From: Pilaira anomala
Taxonomy: Eukaryota > Mucoromycota > Mucoromycetes > Mucorales > Mucoraceae
Reading direction: 5' to 3'
Assembly (NCBI GenBank): GCA_025716855.1
Contig: JAIXMQ010000091.1
Span: 20,780 to 84,779, forward strand
DNA length: 64,000 nucleotides
Part shown: piece after piece, positions 62,646-64,000 of the stretch
Position numbering within the stretch: position 1 is the stretch's first letter
Layout of the letters: each line of letters starts with the position of its first letter
Position numbers and translations under genes: made by a program
The notes under the pieces: model-generated
What the model saw: only the letters and a program-made list of their open reading frames with translations
Told to the model about the DNA's origin: nothing
Database searches by the model: none

Positions 62646-62728
62646 TGAAAAGAGTGGGATTTGAACCCACGCCTCCGAAGAGATCACGACCTTAACGTGA
62701 CGCCTTAGACCAACTCGGCCATCTTTCC
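62646..62728 (-). tRNA. tRNA-Leu (AAG)
   Basis: Minus strand, 83 nt without CCA. Acceptor GGAAAGA pairs with TCTTTTC, discriminator A. D arm GCCGAGTTGGTCTAAGGC, anticodon arm TCACG-TTAAGGT-CGTGA with AAG in the loop, long variable arm TCTCTTCGGAGGC (class II, fitting Leu), T arm GTGGG-TTCAAAT-CCCAC. No intron. Confidence 0.95.
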
Positions 62729-62948
62729 ACTACTGCTCTTTCACTTTTAAAATTTTTCAAAAAATTTGAAACTCCGCATTTTTTTTTTTAATTTTAGAAC
62801 TATCCATCCATCTATAAAAAGTATATAGTTAGATTAAGCAACACTTTTAGAAGGTACATCCAAAAACCCCAACTCTCTATCACCTTTATTTCTCGAGATA
62901 TCCGATTTTGAAAAACAACAACTTTTTTGAAATTAACTTGAAAATAAG

Positions 62949-63506
62949 ATGAACAACCCTAATGTCGAAATGCTCCTGCAGGAACTTTCCTCCGCCATCG
63001 CAAATTTAAACTCAAAATTTGACGCCACCTCGGCCCGATATGAAACTATGATTCAGGAACTCCGTTCTGAAAATCAACGTCTCAGTAACGAAATGTCTCG
63101 CATACAATCGATTCTTAAAACCCTCCAAGGCTCTACCCCTGGTACTGCCATGGAAATTGATGCTGCTCCCTCTGGTTCTGCTGCTAGTAAGTACAGTACT
63201 GCTACACCTATTGCTGTTCCATCCAATAAGCCTGCTACCGGTACTACTACTGTAACAAATAGTAAAAATAAACCTGTTACTACTGCTGCTGCCCCTTCTA
63301 ACAACTGGGTTCAGGTTCTTAAGCGCAAGCCTAAGGCCCCCCTCTCGGATCGCAAGAAATCTGCTACTGCTCGTGCATTTTTCGCCCCATCTACTAACGA
63401 CAGTAACGCCCCTACAGGTTATTGTTACGTGTACATTCCTCGTTCACGCAACATTAACCGAAAGGATGTTCGTCATCGTTTCTCTGTTTTAGGTATTGAA
63501 ACAGCT
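62949..63506 (+). pseudogene. LINE ORF1 (gag-like), interrupted by an LTR element
   Basis: Begins MNNPNVEMLLQELSSAIANL with a coiled-coil-like region (residues 1-60, YETMIQELRSENQRLSNEM), a Thr/Ala-rich linker, KRKPKAPLSDRKKSATARAF, then GYCYVYIPRSRNINRKDVRH. These fit the first ORF of fungal non-LTR elements. At codon 186 the frame runs into the LTR at 63507 and stops three codons later. The LINE start lies some 120 bp from the tRNA gene. Confidence 0.7.
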
Positions 63507-63924
63507 TGTGGTGATCTAGCATAGTAAATAAAGCAGTAATGTGTTACATCCAGACACTGAGATTTAAATATCAAATAAAATAGGAAGTGCATGAAATCAT
63601 AATAGTAACAATAAAAAGATAAAGAGGTGGTTTCCCACACTAAACATTAAAATCATAAAGATAGTGAATTCTCACACTAAAGTAGTGAGAAACATATAAA
63701 TCTTACTAATAACATGCTGATATCTTTCTATTATGATATCACATCAATAACTCGTTAGTCTGTAAAATAAAGAAATATAAATACCCTCTCAGATTAGAAT
63801 AGATACAATCTCCCTCACACTTTTTTCTACACTTTTTACATTTAATAAACACTTGTAAACAGTCTCAAACTACTTATCTAGTTTTTATATCTTTTATTTC
63901 TATTATCTATTCTATATCACAACA
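63507..63924 (+). mobile_element. 5' LTR of a retrotransposon running off the right edge
   Basis: 418-bp LTR with TGTGGTGAT...ATCACAACA ends, same family as the solo LTR at 53691-54066. A TATA-like TTTAATAAAC is at 63841-63850. The interior follows, so this is the 5' LTR of an element on the plus strand. Target-site sequence on the left is CAGCT; the right copy lies outside the window. Confidence 0.85.
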
Positions 63925-63952
63925 TTTTTTAGTTTGAATTCTTTGCTTTACA

Positions 63953-64000
63953 ATGAACCCCTTTAACAATAATCAATCTACTTCTGCTACTGGTTTTTCC
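63953..64000 (+). CDS. Start of LTR-retrotransposon gag (partial)
   Basis: First ATG after the LTR opens a frame MNPFNNNQSTSATGFS to the right edge. Position and Asn/Ser composition fit a gag start; only 16 residues are visible. Confidence 0.45.
   Translation, partial: MNPFNNNQSTSATGFS

Overview
The window reads as nuclear DNA of an early-diverging filamentous fungus, most likely Mucoromycota (Mucorales-like). The DNA is AT-rich, most genes carry several short introns (about 50-110 bp, GT-AG) loaded with poly-T or poly-A runs, genes are closely packed on both strands, and complex I is present (NDUFS4), which excludes Saccharomyces-type yeasts. The genus cannot be fixed from sequence alone.

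Positions 1-39.2 kb are a gene-dense housekeeping region. In order: dolichol kinase (-, C-terminus beyond the left edge), mitochondrial release factor 1 (-), glycogen branching enzyme (+), a probable Ran-binding protein (+), peroxisomal Lon protease ending in SHL (+), NDUFS4 (-), a polyprenyl-diphosphate-synthase-like protein with degraded metal-binding motifs (+), the 1,699-residue TFIIIC B-box subunit TFC3 (+), a ThrE/Prm10-type membrane transporter (+), the decapping enzyme DCP2 with a poly-Q tail (-), a CaMK-type kinase (+), an F-box/WD40 protein (-), the small twin-CX9C protein CMC4 (-), a Boi-like SH3-SAM-PH protein with an extra calponin-homology-like C-terminus (+), and an SSU1-type sulfite efflux pump (-). 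I joined exons from splice sites. For every complete gene listed the summed exon length is a multiple of three, which supports the models. Several gene pairs are convergent with very short gaps; PRM10-like and DCP2 stop codons are only 70 bp apart.

Positions 39.2-58.6 kb are mostly mobile or decayed DNA around one intact gene, ELP4 (-, 41.6-43.1 kb). Present are a broken SANT/NAM-type gene like those of PIF/Harbinger elements, two tandem damaged copies of an intron-bearing gene family I cannot name, and a large imperfect inverted repeat (about 47.33-49.61 kb against 54.78-58.54 kb). Each repeat arm carries a short two-exon gene, a 61-codon ORF and a 173-bp MITE in a TA target. The 5.2 kb between the arms holds a MULE-like transposase remnant and a decayed LINE reverse transcriptase fragment, itself split by a solo LTR with a perfect 5-bp target duplication.

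Positions 58.6-64 kb return to ordinary genes (NADPH-cytochrome P450 reductase, +; tRNA-Leu(AAG), -). They end in a LINE ORF1 cut by the 5' LTR of a second copy of the same LTR family, whose interior starts at the right edge.

Genes here are functionally independent, as expected of a eukaryotic chromosome; there are no operons. The most unusual parts are the inverted-repeat composite at 47.3-58.5 kb and the dozen or so T(n)A(n) tracts inside introns and leaders.
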